The translations under genes and the position numbers were made by a program. Shown piece by piece: positions 42,896 to 53,392 of a DNA stretch of 64,000 nucleotides. Numbering within the stretch: position 1 is the first letter of the stretch; every line of letters starts with the position of its first letter. This stretch comes from J027 sp034437655 (GTDB taxonomy: Bacteria > Chloroflexota > Anaerolineae > Aggregatilineales > J027), in contig DAOTTU010000069.1 in NCBI GenBank assembly GCA_034437655.1, forward strand, positions 4,799 through 68,798. The letters are read 5' to 3'. The notes beneath the pieces are model-generated. The model saw only the letters and a program-made list of their open reading frames with translations. It was not told the origin of the DNA and ran no database searches.

Positions 42896-44361
42896 TCGTC
42901 ATCTTCTGAATGCAAGTCAATAAAGTAGCAATGGGTTTCTTCATCATACGTAAAACTGAATTCATTGACCCAGTCTGGCATATCGTCGCCTGTACAATAG
43001 ATGTAAAATCCCCAGTTCTCGGGACGCGGCGTTTCTAAAAATTCTTCTTCAGAGACATCATATATCACCACCCGACGCGCATAATACCCAATGTGTGGGC
43101 CTTGCGGCGGTATGTTCGATATAACTCGTTCGTCTGGATCAGTCCGTTCCGCGACTTGAATACCCCATGAATAACGCTGCTCGTTCAGGTCATGTGCAAA
43201 CAGCTCAGTCCCCCACTGATAACTGCCCCCGAGGAAAGCGAGCAACATCAGCGTCAACACCGAACGCCAGAGCAGTTTGGGCGGGGAACCGTAAGCGTAC
43301 AATACGTACATAAATCCCATCGCGGCCCAGGCACTTAACGGTGCAAAGATATAGTAGAGATAATAGCTGTGAATGTAGCTCCCCTGCCAGAATAGCAATG
43401 CAAACGTGCCCCCTGCGACAAACAGCACACTCAGACCATCCGCATTGGCTTTGTCACGTCTGCGCCACGCCAGATAGCCAACAACCAGTGTAAACAATGG
43501 CACCACGGGCGTTGCTAGCCACAGCAACCGACTCCCCATCTGGATGAACCAGGCGGTTGCTGTGATAGGTTCAGCGTTGTCGGTGTTGGTTGTACGGATC
43601 AAGAATGCGTCTAGCAAAGTTTGAAGAAAATCAGGCTGTTGCACAATACTTAGCACCAATAAGCTGATACCGCCCAAGCCTGTACCCACCCACAAGCCAA
43701 GATACCGCCGAAAGCCTTGAATCCGTGCTTTCCACCACTGAAATAAGAAGAAAAATCCAACGAACAGGTACCAGCCCCAACCAATAAACGCCCCGATGAA
43801 TCCCAAAATTCCCACCGCAATAGACCATAACGCTGAAAGTCGCTGCGGTCGGCGTTGGTGCAGGTTGAGAAACAGCAGCACCAGCAACAGGGTGAACTGC
43901 TCGTGCCCGATTTTGCCGCTGAAATAGATAAGGATGGGTGATAATCCAAAAAACGCGATGCTAAGCATAGCTGTGCTGCTGTCGCTATATCGCTGTACCA
44001 GCGCAAAAAGTAGGGCCACTGTCACAAGTGAGGCAAAAATTGGGGCAAGGCGTGCTGTGAATTCGGTGTTACCAAAGGATTCTATCGTCGCCAGGGTAAT
44101 CAGCGAAATGCCGGGAGGATGGTTCTGGTATACGATCCACTCTTCAGGGGGGGCCGGTTGCACATTGCGGATTTGCTGCAAGCGTGCGTCCCACAAGCCA
44201 TAGCGCTGATAATTTTCAGCCGCGTTAACCCATGTAACGTTATCCCAGTCATGATGACCAATAAAGGGACGTGTACGTTCCCTCGTAAACAGAAAAAAGA
44301 TCACCAGCAACAGTAACGCGACCAGAAGAATCACCCTTGAGTTACGCACAGACTTCTCCAC
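42889..44361 (-). CDS. GT39/PMT-type membrane glycosyltransferase
   Basis: A 490-residue polytopic protein of the ArnT/PMT superfamily, which transfers sugars from lipid-linked donors on the outer face of the membrane. The N-terminal TM helix is followed by the first extracytoplasmic loop with FIGHHDWDNVTWVNAAENY, holding the acidic pair typical of the catalytic site, and YQNHPPGISLI. About ten TM helices follow, then a C-terminal domain of about 120 residues with three Cys. Start is GTG. Located beside the alpha-2-macroglobulin gene (separate transcript by its terminator). Acceptor unknown. Confidence 0.82.
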   Translation of the reverse strand: MEKSVRNSRVILLVALLLLVIFFLFTRERTRPFIGHHDWDNVTWVNAAENYQRYGLWDARLQQIRNVQPAPPEEWIVYQNHPPGISLITLATIESFGNTEFTARLAPIFASLVTVALLFALVQRYSDSSTAMLSIAFFGLSPILIYFSGKIGHEQFTLLLVLLFLNLHQRRPQRLSALWSIAVGILGFIGAFIGWGWYLFVGFFFLFQWWKARIQGFRRYLGLWVGTGLGGISLLVLSIVQQPDFLQTLLDAFLIRTTNTDNAEPITATAWFIQMGSRLLWLATPVVPLFTLVVGYLAWRRRDKANADGLSVLFVAGGTFALLFWQGSYIHSYYLYYIFAPLSAWAAMGFMYVLYAYGSPPKLLWRSVLTLMLLAFLGGSYQWGTELFAHDLNEQRYSWGIQVAERTDPDERVISNIPPQGPHIGYYARRVVIYDVSEEEFLETPRPENWGFYIYCTGDDMPDWVNEFSFTYDEETHCYFIDLHSEDDDQ

Positions 44362-44412
44362 TGTTGATAATGCTGTTTATATACTACTGGCTATCATAGC
44401 AGGGGTTGACAC

Positions 44413-44457
44413 AAAACAAAAAGAAAACACCACATGCGGCCGAAACCACATATGGTG
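44413..44457 (-). terminator. intrinsic terminator of the alpha-2-macroglobulin gene
   Basis: On the minus strand CACCATATG (44457-44449) pairs with CATGTGGTG (44436-44428) through nine pairs with one G-T wobble and a 12-nt loop, followed by the T-rich run TTTTCTTTTTGTTTTG down to 44413. It starts 38 bp after the stop of the 1980-residue gene. Confidence 0.78.
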
Positions 44458-44494
44458 CTTGGTGACGCTGGTGGGCGATATTGGGATATCGTGC

Positions 44495-47400
44495 TTAGTC
44501 AGCAACCCCAAACGCCCGGTCTTCTACAGTGAACAGTTGCCCGTCGGTGCGCCCAAATACTTCTGGGAAGTAGAACGCATAGCCTTCGGCCGGCATAGTC
44601 TGGAACTCACCCGGCACCGTCGCTTGAAGCTGATAGGTGTAGGTGTAGGTGCCACGCGGCAGGTAGTCGGCGTAGAGGTTCACCTGTTCGTCGCGCAGTT
44701 CGGTATGGTCAAAGTACCACCAGCCCCAGAACCAGCGCCATTCGTTTTCATCGCTCGGCACAAGGCCAGGGCCGTCGGCTTGTTGGCTGGTCGTCAGCAG
44801 ATTGGTGTCTACGGCTTCTGTCCCGGCAGGGATGGGGTCTTCGAGTACAAAGTAGTACACATCTTCCGGCAATGTGATTGTCAGGCGCACATTAACCGTA
44901 TCACCCACCGTCGCGCTCGTGATCGGCGTTTCAGGATCATCTTCAGCGAAATATTCGCGGGTAACAGTGATACCCCGGCTCAATTCGCTGACCTGGCTGG
45001 CGGGCAGGCGCAAGTCAAGGTGCGCAGTGTAGTAGAGTGCCCCTTCACCCTCATCCCGGCTGATAACAAGACGGTTGAGGTCGTCCAGCAACAGGTCTTC
45101 TACTGCAATACGGAGCTGGTTCTCGTCGCGCACGTTTTCTGGCGTGACGTCCCCGCTCAGCACTTCATCACGGTTGAGCGAAACGGTGTAGTCGTAGTTG
45201 CCCTGTAGCTCGTTGGTCAACACCATCCAATCAGTGAGCGCCAACAGTGCCCAGACGTTTTCTTGCGTCGTCTGCCAGTGGTCGCCATCACGCGCCACCA
45301 TCAGCCAGCGCACGGCGTTTGGCAGCAAGTCGCTCTCAGGGGTGGTCTTGATGAGCGCATTCAGCACAAGCGATGTTGTGCGCGTATTGCTGCCCCAGTT
45401 CCACCAGTCGCGTTGAGCTTCTTCCCAGTGAACACCCGTTGCAGAAACAAGTGCGTTCGTGGTGAAATCGCTCACAAGGTCATCAATTTCACTGGCGGCG
45501 GGGAACAGCGCATGATACGCCATCGTAAGGTAGGCCCGCCCCGACAGTGACATATTCAGGCGGAATTCGTAGAGCGCGTCAAAGTCGGACTTGCTACCCT
45601 CGCCATCTTGCGCCAGCACATAGAAATAGAATGCCTGCCGATTCAATTCCCAGTAGCTTGCGTTGATAGAGGGGCGGATGTAGTTCTGACGAACGAAGTT
45701 CAGCGCGCGGTCAATCATGGTCTGGTCTACGTCAAAGCCAGCGTCTCGTGCTTCGATCAAACCCAGTGCTGCATAGGCCGTTACCAGCGGGTTACTTTCC
45801 ATACCCGTAAACCAGCCCCAACCGCCATCCGTGTTCTGTTCGCGTGACAACTTGTCCAGCGCGAAGTTCAATGCGTCAAAGAGTTTGGCTTCCAGCGCCG
45901 GGTCTTGAATCCCCAGGTCACGCAAGGCGCGGAAGTTGGCGATATTGGGCAAGAAGCGGCTGACCGTCTGCTCAATGCACTGGTGTTCATAGTTTTGCAG
46001 ATAGTCAAGCGCTTCGGTGGTGGCAGCAGCCAGTGATGGTGACGCATTCAGCACCAGATCACCCTCGATAAACTCAAAGCGGGTTGGCAGGCTAATGCCT
46101 TCAACGCGGGCCCCATTTTCGCGCAATACGCCTGAAGTGCCAACACGGTCTGGCGCAGAGTAACGATAAACCGGGATAGTGCCATCCGGGCCGGTGGCCA
46201 ATTGTGGCTTGGCGGCGTCCTGATAGCCGTCTGCACCAATAGCGATGAAGGTCAGGTCTACAAATTCGACATCCTGCACCACGACATCCCATTCAGCGCG
46301 GCCGCGGCCATTGGCGGGGATCGTCAGGGTAGTGGTGACGTCACTTTCAAGGGAAACGCCTGTTGATTCGAGCGTGACTTCAACCGTTTGTTCTTCGGGC
46401 GAATTGTTGTTGACCACAGCGGCCAATTCAAGGCGGTCATCTACGACGAAAAAGCGCGGGGTCGTGGGGCGTACCAGTAGCGGCAACGTGGTCACCACTT
46501 CTGTTTCAACCTGACCAACTTCGGTTTCGGCTGTGATGACGCGCGCGTCGAAGGTCCAGGTCGTGAGGTTGTCTGGCAGTTCCAGCGAGACCGTAGCAAA
46601 ACCGTTTTCGTCAGTCACGACTTGCCCTTCCCAGAGTGGCGTTTGCTGGAAGTCTTCGCGTACTTCAACAGCGGGCTGCTGTGCCTCACCACCGCCACCC
46701 CCTGTTTGTGGCATGGCGTCCATTTCGGCATCATCAGCAAAAGCGGTCGTCGCAGTAGGCGCACCCGCAGCGCGGTCTGCACCGCCGAGTGATTCCTCAG
46801 TCACTTCCCTTAAATCATCATCCTCACCAACGGTGCGATCCGTGATGCGGTCGAGCAAGGCTTCCAGCGCTATGGTGGTTCTGATGTAGTTGGGTTGGAA
46901 GCGGTAGAAGGTGTCTACAACAGGGCCACTATTGGGTGGCAGTAGCGTCAGAATCGCCTTATCGGTCAACGCGACGCCAAGTTCAGCCTCAACCGGATTA
47001 CCCTCAGCATCGGTGACTTGCACGTCAAAGCTGAGCGTGTCGCCGGGTTGGGTGGTTTCGGCAGAGGGTGTGACGGTAACGGTCAGGGTTTGCGATGTAG
47101 GTTTCACCTCCAGCGCGATATTACCGAGTTTGTATTCGGGGTTAGCGCTTTCGTCGTCAATGCCTTTGACAACCGCCACGGAGACGTGAATCGTGGGCAC
47201 ATGACTTTCGATAATGGGCAATTCATAGACCAGCGTGCTACCTTCGACTTCGATGATCTCAGTGGAAAGAATACCCTGGCGTTCGGTGGTGACGAGTACG
47301 GTCGAGCCACCAGAATAGGGCAACGGCACCAGAACCTCAGCCGTTTCACCGACTTCATAACTGTCCTGATTGGCAATGAGGTCAATGGCATCCGTTGGTT

Positions 47401-50400
47401 CGCCCCACCACACAGATTGCGAGCCCGTCACGTAGAAACGGAGGCTACTACTATTCAGCCGTTCGCGTTCGTCCAGCGTCGTCGCCCGCACACGGAAAAT
47501 ACCAGCGTTGGGGGGGGTAAACGTGTAGCTCACGGTGCCGTTTTCGTCCGTGAAGACCTCAGCAGTTTCGACCTCAACTTCCTCACGTTCCCATGTATAG
47601 CGGCCAAATTCGCCTTCAACCGGGATACGTGACCAGCGTAACTCAACGAAGGTGAGGGTGATACGTTGCTCGGCACGGGGTTCACTGTCTGGTGTCACAC
47701 TGATGGCGTCAATTTGAATCGGTTCGCCTTCACGCCCAAAATAGCGGTCAGAACGCAGCCCAACGTAGGCATTTGACGGATGCACCATAACACTCGTCCG
47801 CCCGCTGATGGTTTGCAGGCTTTCGTCCGTCACAGATGCTTCAACGCTAATGGTGGCCGGCACAGGTGACCCTATATCGGTATTTTCTGTCGTAATGATG
47901 AAGTTACCACTACCGTCAGTCATACCTTCGCCGCTACCGACAAAATACTCGAAAAAACCCGGAATCGTGCTATCGGTGAAGGTGTAATTACCGGGGCCGG
48001 CGTAGTTGAAGAAGGCTTGCCGGGCCAGTGCGTTCCAACGGAGTTCGGCATTGCTCACCGCACCGCCTGCAAAGAATGTCGCATTGGCAACCGCTGTCAA
48101 TTCGTCCCCACGGAAGATGCTGTCTTGCTGGGCAGTCACGCCAACCTGAAATTCAGGGACACGGAACTCTGCTACGGTGAAACTCACTGATGTCCAGAAT
48201 GAAATACCGCCGACATTGATCTGAGCTTGCCCTAACGCTGCGTCTTCGGTCAGTTCAATCGAACCACTGAAGGTACCAAACGGGGTCAGTTCAAAGTCTT
48301 CGTCGATCAGTAGGCTACCGTCAGCAGCAAAAATCCCAACGTTGACAGCACGTAGATTCGGAATGGTGAAGTCCATGTCATCCTTCTCGCGCAACATCCC
48401 CCGGAAATGGACAGTTTCACCGGGACGATAGATAGGACGATCCGTATAGACATAGCTTTCACGGGTGGGTGGTGTCCCCGAATCATAGGCTTTCCAGAGC
48501 CCATAGGCACCAGCCCCGTCAGCAATCACCGAGAAAAAGTCGTTCTCGCTCAATTCAACCGGAGTGCGGAACAGCCCGTCTGCATCCGTCTGGCCACGTG
48601 CAATCGTGTTGCCATCCTCATCAATAACCGAGACGGTGGTTTCTTGCACGGGTTGGGCGCTGGGCATGTCTGTTACCCAGACAAGCGTTTCTTCTGGGGC
48701 ACGTTTGACGGTCAAGTTCGCATTCACAACGCCAACGGTCACGGAATACACCTCACGACGATTCTCATCCCAGCGGGCCGGCATATCCATGCGCAACCAG
48801 TAAAGGCCGTTCGGTAGCACACCGCCTTCTTCACCTGCGAGGAAGATTGCTTTCGGCACACCCGGTATGCCTTCAGAATCGAATGTCTGCGTCCATTCGC
48901 GCACGAGGTTGCTGTTGCGGACATAAGGGGGCAGTTCTTCGCCATAATGACCATAGTCCAACACATCACGGCTGCTGCGGCCAAGGGTCATCGGGTCAAG
49001 CTGATAAAGCTGGAAGTTGACTTCAGGTTCACCGCTAACCATCACCGAAAGGCGCGTATTATTGCGATAGCTACCCGTAAGCTGTAAGCCGCCTGACTGC
49101 GTGATAGGATAGGCAAAGGTTTCGATGTCGCGTGTGGTGAACTCGAAGGTGTAGTCCGTCTGGATGGCGTTGCCATAGATGTCCTCAGCACCCGCCAGCA
49201 GCGTGATCTGGTACGTTTGCAGCGGTTGCAGGTTAAACTGAATGCGCAGATTGCGGTTGCCGTTGACGAATGGTTCCCATTCGGTACCTTCTGGCTCGAC
49301 ATGAATGCGGTCAGCAAATGTCTCAGTATTCATTGGTGACTTGAACGTGATGTTAGCACCAAAACCGGGATACACATCGGTTTCACCGTTGCGGGGTGTC
49401 GTGCGTTCAACACCGGGCAAGGGCACAGTAGCAAACGACTGTGAATAGCCGCGATCCAACGATGCTTCACCGGCTGCGCTCCGGGCAGTGTCGGCAATAT
49501 TCAGAATGTAGGTTGTCTCAATTTCGAGGTTTTCGGCGGGTGAGAAGGTCAGGACACTGTTGTCGTCGTTCCAGCTAATGTCGCCTTCTACACGCTCACC
49601 CCGAAACAACAATGCAAACGCATCCGCCGTGCTGGCAGGTTCCATCGGCTGGCTAAAGCGAACGGTGAGGTCTGCATCAAGCAACACGTTTGAGGCACCA
49701 TCAGACGGCTGAATGCTTAGAATTTGCGGTGGTAGGGTTTCAAACGACCATTCGAAGGACTCGTCCAAGACTGCACCATCAACGGCGGTCAGTCCGGCAT
49801 CGACCGTTACCGTGTAGCGTGTGCCGCCCTGCAAGGCCGCGTCGGGGGTAAGCATGTAGATTGAGGTGTTGAGCCATTCGCCTTTGCCCGAAATGTCGGG
49901 GTCAACCGTAATCGGGCTTGGCAGCGCATCCATATCCTCAGTGACACCCAAAGCAACCACCGGGCGGTTGAAGGTCACGACAATACGTGCGTCGGCTGTA
50001 ACGCCTGTTGCATCGGTGTCGGGCACAATCGTTGACACTGCCAGCGGGCCGATAGTTTTGACCGCAGTGCGGAAGGTTTCTTCCAGTGTGACACCTGTCA
50101 GGGCTTGCGCATCCTCTTGAATTTCAATCGACAATTCAGTGTTACGCGGCCACGCTTCGGCAGGGACAAATTCGACGGTGCGGGCGTCTGTCCATGTTAA
50201 AGAGCCATCAAGCGCGGGTTCGGTTGAAAATGCCGCCGCCACGCTGTTCTGGTCCATCGCCTGGTCGAATGTAATGCTGAGGGACTCTTGCCCGGCAAGC
50301 TCTACGCCCGGCAGGGGCCATATATCAATGATGCGCGGCGGGGGGTCGCCTGCATCTTGTGAATAGGTAATGCTGTCTGGCCCAAGCATGAGGCTTGCTA

Positions 50401-50437
50401 CTCCCAGCAACACCAGAAAAAGAATGGATTTACGCAT
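44495..50437 (-). CDS. bacterial alpha-2-macroglobulin with thioester motif
   Basis: A 1980-residue exported protein, probably an envelope protease trap. A signal peptide (about 1-26) is followed by three Ig-like Big_5 domains (about 32-345; repeated ITFDQAMD, VTFNRPV, VRFSQPM), MG-type beta domains, a carboxypeptidase-like VSVIDEDGNTIARGQTDADG, YVYTDRPIYRPGETVHFRG (MG2 hallmark, about 665-683), a Gly-rich low-complexity insert near 1240, the A2M segment TPLWEGQVVTDENGFATVSLELPDN, and the thioester CIEQ at residues 1487-1490 in a helical domain with GGWGWFTGMESNPLVTAYA. CxEQ indicates an intact thioester. PBP1C, the usual partner of proteobacterial MagD/YfhM, is absent. AAGGAAAG precedes the ATG. 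Confidence 0.93.
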   Translation of the reverse strand: MRKSILFLVLLGVASLMLGPDSITYSQDAGDPPPRIIDIWPLPGVELAGQESLSITFDQAMDQNSVAAAFSTEPALDGSLTWTDARTVEFVPAEAWPRNTELSIEIQEDAQALTGVTLEETFRTAVKTIGPLAVSTIVPDTDATGVTADARIVVTFNRPVVALGVTEDMDALPSPITVDPDISGKGEWLNTSIYMLTPDAALQGGTRYTVTVDAGLTAVDGAVLDESFEWSFETLPPQILSIQPSDGASNVLLDADLTVRFSQPMEPASTADAFALLFRGERVEGDISWNDDNSVLTFSPAENLEIETTYILNIADTARSAAGEASLDRGYSQSFATVPLPGVERTTPRNGETDVYPGFGANITFKSPMNTETFADRIHVEPEGTEWEPFVNGNRNLRIQFNLQPLQTYQITLLAGAEDIYGNAIQTDYTFEFTTRDIETFAYPITQSGGLQLTGSYRNNTRLSVMVSGEPEVNFQLYQLDPMTLGRSSRDVLDYGHYGEELPPYVRNSNLVREWTQTFDSEGIPGVPKAIFLAGEEGGVLPNGLYWLRMDMPARWDENRREVYSVTVGVVNANLTVKRAPEETLVWVTDMPSAQPVQETTVSVIDEDGNTIARGQTDADGLFRTPVELSENDFFSVIADGAGAYGLWKAYDSGTPPTRESYVYTDRPIYRPGETVHFRGMLREKDDMDFTIPNLRAVNVGIFAADGSLLIDEDFELTPFGTFSGSIELTEDAALGQAQINVGGISFWTSVSFTVAEFRVPEFQVGVTAQQDSIFRGDELTAVANATFFAGGAVSNAELRWNALARQAFFNYAGPGNYTFTDSTIPGFFEYFVGSGEGMTDGSGNFIITTENTDIGSPVPATISVEASVTDESLQTISGRTSVMVHPSNAYVGLRSDRYFGREGEPIQIDAISVTPDSEPRAEQRITLTFVELRWSRIPVEGEFGRYTWEREEVEVETAEVFTDENGTVSYTFTPPNAGIFRVRATTLDERERLNSSSLRFYVTGSQSVWWGEPTDAIDLIANQDSYEVGETAEVLVPLPYSGGSTVLVTTERQGILSTEIIEVEGSTLVYELPIIESHVPTIHVSVAVVKGIDDESANPEYKLGNIALEVKPTSQTLTVTVTPSAETTQPGDTLSFDVQVTDAEGNPVEAELGVALTDKAILTLLPPNSGPVVDTFYRFQPNYIRTTIALEALLDRITDRTVGEDDDLREVTEESLGGADRAAGAPTATTAFADDAEMDAMPQTGGGGGEAQQPAVEVREDFQQTPLWEGQVVTDENGFATVSLELPDNLTTWTFDARVITAETEVGQVETEVVTTLPLLVRPTTPRFFVVDDRLELAAVVNNNSPEEQTVEVTLESTGVSLESDVTTTLTIPANGRGRAEWDVVVQDVEFVDLTFIAIGADGYQDAAKPQLATGPDGTIPVYRYSAPDRVGTSGVLRENGARVEGISLPTRFEFIEGDLVLNASPSLAAATTEALDYLQNYEHQCIEQTVSRFLPNIANFRALRDLGIQDPALEAKLFDALNFALDKLSREQNTDGGWGWFTGMESNPLVTAYAALGLIEARDAGFDVDQTMIDRALNFVRQNYIRPSINASYWELNRQAFYFYVLAQDGEGSKSDFDALYEFRLNMSLSGRAYLTMAYHALFPAASEIDDLVSDFTTNALVSATGVHWEEAQRDWWNWGSNTRTTSLVLNALIKTTPESDLLPNAVRWLMVARDGDHWQTTQENVWALLALTDWMVLTNELQGNYDYTVSLNRDEVLSGDVTPENVRDENQLRIAVEDLLLDDLNRLVISRDEGEGALYYTAHLDLRLPASQVSELSRGITVTREYFAEDDPETPITSATVGDTVNVRLTITLPEDVYYFVLEDPIPAGTEAVDTNLLTTSQQADGPGLVPSDENEWRWFWGWWYFDHTELRDEQVNLYADYLPRGTYTYTYQLQATVPGEFQTMPAEGYAFYFPEVFGRTDGQLFTVEDRAFGVAD

Positions 50438-50528
50438 GTCACTTTCCTTCTTACAATATGCTTCGTTTGGATTCTAGAGCGGTGACGACGGTGTTCGGCA
50501 ATTTGTTCCCAAAAAGGCAAAATTTGGC

Positions 50529-51734
50529 GTGAAGATTCTATTTTTGACATCGCATTTCCCTTTCCCGGCGCGAAGTGGTGGCGCCTTGCGGGCGATGGGT
50601 TTGATTGAAGGCACAGCAGCAGCCGGGCATGAGGTCTCGTTGTTTTGTTTCGTCAATGAACCACCACCAGACGACACCCCGCTGCACGACATCTGTGAGC
50701 ATCTTATCACGAATCCTGATCCGGTGCGCACCACCCGCGACCGTCTGCGCGACATCATCTTCACCCGTTATGCAGACATGGCACGGCGTTTCTGGTCAGA
50801 ACCAGCCGCAGCAACACTGCTTACGCTACTAGAGGATCATGAGTTTGATGTTGTCCACGCCGAAAGCATCGAAATGGCGGTCTATTTATTACCGATACAG
50901 GCACAATTCCCCGACTTGCCGTTGATTTACGGTTCACTCAATGCCGAGGCCGACCTGCAACGTACCATTTTCAACGCCGAAAAGCAGCACATTAAGCGCT
51001 GGCCGGGTGCGGTGTATTCGTGGATACAGTGGCAGCGTTTGACACGGTTAGAATCAGCCATCGGTGACGCTTCTGCCCATGTGCTGGCCGTGAGTGAAGC
51101 CGACCAAACACTACTGGCGCAACTTTCATCAACACCCATTACCATCGTCAAAAATGGCATCTATGTTGCAAATTATCAGCACAACGCGACAGCAGCAGAA
51201 CTGGGCCCGGCAGGCATCGTCTTCACGGGCTCAATGCGTTACCGCCCGAACGTGGACGCCGTGACATGGTTTGCTACCGATATTTTGCCGCGCATCAAGC
51301 ACCCAGACGCACAATTCTACATTGTCGGGCACCGTCCACACCCGCGTGTAGAGGCACTAGCCGAGCATGAACGAGTCGTAATCACCGGGACGGTCGATGA
51401 AATTGCACCGTACTGGGCCGGGGCTGCCGTTTACGTTGCGCCGTTGCGGATGGGGAGTGGTACACGCTTCAAGATTCTAGAGGCAATAGCGGCTGGGTGC
51501 GCAGTGGTATCAACGACGATTGGGGCGCAGGGGCTCGGTGTGGTGCATGGAGAGCATTGCTTGCTAGCGGATACTGTCGAGGACTTTGCAGCAGCGGTGC
51601 AACAAGTCCTTAAGGATGCAGCCTTACGCGCACGTTTGGCAGCGGCTGGACAACACTTTGTGCAAGATAATTTTGACTGGTCAGTGATTATTCCACACTT
51701 GCTAAAGGTCTATAAGGGTCTTGAACGCACTTAG
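50529..51734 (+). CDS. GT4-family glycosyltransferase
   Basis: A 401-residue GT-B-fold enzyme: N-terminal LFLTSHFPFPARSGGALRAMGLIEGTAAAGHEV, a central VVHAESIEMAVYLLPIQ, linker IVFTGSMRYRPNVDAVTWFA, and the sugar-nucleotide domain motif YVAPLRMGSGTRFKILEAIAAGCAVVSTTIGAQGL containing the catalytic E (GxGTRxKILEAxA). The pattern is that of exopolysaccharide or glycoprotein transferases. Start is GTG. Divergent from the alpha-2-macroglobulin gene, convergent with the histidine kinase (1-bp gap). Donor and acceptor unknown. Confidence 0.9.
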   Translation: MKILFLTSHFPFPARSGGALRAMGLIEGTAAAGHEVSLFCFVNEPPPDDTPLHDICEHLITNPDPVRTTRDRLRDIIFTRYADMARRFWSEPAAATLLTLLEDHEFDVVHAESIEMAVYLLPIQAQFPDLPLIYGSLNAEADLQRTIFNAEKQHIKRWPGAVYSWIQWQRLTRLESAIGDASAHVLAVSEADQTLLAQLSSTPITIVKNGIYVANYQHNATAAELGPAGIVFTGSMRYRPNVDAVTWFATDILPRIKHPDAQFYIVGHRPHPRVEALAEHERVVITGTVDEIAPYWAGAAVYVAPLRMGSGTRFKILEAIAAGCAVVSTTIGAQGLGVVHGEHCLLADTVEDFAAAVQQVLKDAALRARLAAAGQHFVQDNFDWSVIIPHLLKVYKGLERT

Positions 51735-51735
51735 T

Positions 51736-53178
51736 TCAGGACTGTACAACAACTTTGGCGGGTAGCCAGAAGCCGAAGGTACTGCCCTGTGCTTCCGGCC
51801 GATAATAGACTGCCCCTTCATGCTGGCGGATGACGCTCTTAACGAGGCTCAAGCCCAGCCCGGTGCCGGGAATTTCTTCAGTGCCGGGTTGCTTAGCACG
51901 GAAGAACGTCTGGAACAGGCTCTCGCGGGCGTGTTCGGGAATGCCAAGCCCATTGTCACCCACTTCAACGTATAACTGCTCGTGGTCCAGTGAAACAGAA
52001 ATCGTAATCTGTCCCACTGTTGGTGTGTACTTGATGGCATTGCTCATGTAGTTGGATAATGCATGTGCAAGCTGCACACGGTCAGCACGAATGATCAAAG
52101 CGGGTTGCGGAGGCTCAAAAACAACAGTATGCTGCTTGTCTTTAATCTGGAACGTAAACTCTGCGATAATGTTCTCGATCAATTGAATCATATCGACATC
52201 TTCAAGATTCAATTGCGCGGCCGCCTCAACGCGCTCAAAGTCTAGCAATTCTTCCAGCATTTGCGCCATCCGTTCATGTGAACGATGAACGCTTTCCACC
52301 ATCTGGCGATGCTCATCAGAAAGCTGGTCACGCAAATCCTCAGACAATAGGCCAAAAAAGCCAACGGCTGTCGAAAGTGGATTGTTCAAGTCATGGCTGG
52401 CCATACGAATCATGCGCGATTTGAGTTCGGTCAGTTCGCGAAAGGCGGTTGTATCCGTCAATGCGCAAATAAGATGGCGTTGTTCATCGCTACCAACAGG
52501 GGTAAGGCTGTTCAGCACCCAGCGTTCCTCACCGTCTTTGCGCCAGATAGGATAATCTACACGTGTGACTTGACCATATTTGGCATTGTGCATGCTCTGG
52601 ACAGCAACCTCACGATATTCGGGGGCGATCATCTCAGTGAAGAGACGCGGATTGTCCATCAGTTCATGTTCACTGTAGCCTGTGAGCTGGTAGCATGAAG
52701 GGCTGATAAAATCGAACGTTTCCTGCGCGGGGTCATAAGAACACACCAGGTCGCCAACTGCTGAGAGGATATTGCTAAGTTCACGCTGCGAATAGTCTAA
52801 CGCACTTTGCACACGATGGTGGCGGATTTCGTGGTCAATAAGTTGCGTCCCCATTAACAGAACGCCGTTTTCGCTGTCATTGATCTGTAGGTGGCTGGCA
52901 CGCGAGAAAAGCCAACGCCGCTTGTCATCGCGAGTCGTGAAGCCAAGTTCACCTTCCCAGTACCCGTCTTGCGCTAAATGGTCGTAAATAGCGGCCAAAT
53001 GTTGTTGTCGCAAAGCGTCCGTCGACAAAATGGTGGCAATTGGTTTGCCAATGATCTCTGCAGAAGCATACCCAAAACATGTAGCGGCGGCCTTGTTCCA
53101 GGCAACGATTCGCTCTTGTGCGTCAATACCGATCACGAAATCAGGTAATTGATCAATTAAAGTTGATTGTAGCACCAC
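51736..53178 (-). CDS. PAS-domain sensor histidine kinase
   Basis: A 480-residue cytoplasmic kinase with no TM helix. Two PAS domains (about 5-118 and 130-245; DQLPDFVIGIDAQERIVAWNKAA, ITAVGDLVCSYDPAQETF style), a HisKA domain with the phospho-acceptor His262 in MASHDLNNPLS, and an HATPase domain (NAIKYTP as N-box, VGDNGLGIPEHA as G1, GTGLGLSLVKSVIRQHEG as G2). Residues appear intact. Start is GTG. No response regulator is adjacent. A PAS-bound cofactor or soluble signal is likely, by family habit. Confidence 0.9.
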   Translation of the reverse strand: MVLQSTLIDQLPDFVIGIDAQERIVAWNKAAATCFGYASAEIIGKPIATILSTDALRQQHLAAIYDHLAQDGYWEGELGFTTRDDKRRWLFSRASHLQINDSENGVLLMGTQLIDHEIRHHRVQSALDYSQRELSNILSAVGDLVCSYDPAQETFDFISPSCYQLTGYSEHELMDNPRLFTEMIAPEYREVAVQSMHNAKYGQVTRVDYPIWRKDGEERWVLNSLTPVGSDEQRHLICALTDTTAFRELTELKSRMIRMASHDLNNPLSTAVGFFGLLSEDLRDQLSDEHRQMVESVHRSHERMAQMLEELLDFERVEAAAQLNLEDVDMIQLIENIIAEFTFQIKDKQHTVVFEPPQPALIIRADRVQLAHALSNYMSNAIKYTPTVGQITISVSLDHEQLYVEVGDNGLGIPEHARESLFQTFFRAKQPGTEEIPGTGLGLSLVKSVIRQHEGAVYYRPEAQGSTFGFWLPAKVVVQS

Positions 53179-53392
53179 ATCGACCTTGAACTACTAAGCA
53201 CAAGCGCACCAGGGGCGACATGTGCGTTTTACTTTTTTTCGCAGCAACATGCGCCGAAGACGACATAGATCATACTGTAGCCCGGGTAAGCTGTAAAGGA
53301 AATTTGAGGTTAGGATGCCCTAACCCACGACATATGCTAAAGCGTGGTGCAAGTGTGGTGCAACATTCGATAGTCGTCAGTCAAAATCAAGA

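Noticed and set aside
44459..45208. 249-codon plus-strand ORF opposite the alpha-2-macroglobulin gene
   Set aside because: Antisense to a strongly recognised domain region and no ribosome site or family motif.
53179..53392. Hairpin GGTTAGG-ATG-CCTAACC and an 80-codon ORF in the gap before plsY
   Set aside because: The hairpin has no T run on either side and the ORF overlaps plsY without a ribosome site.
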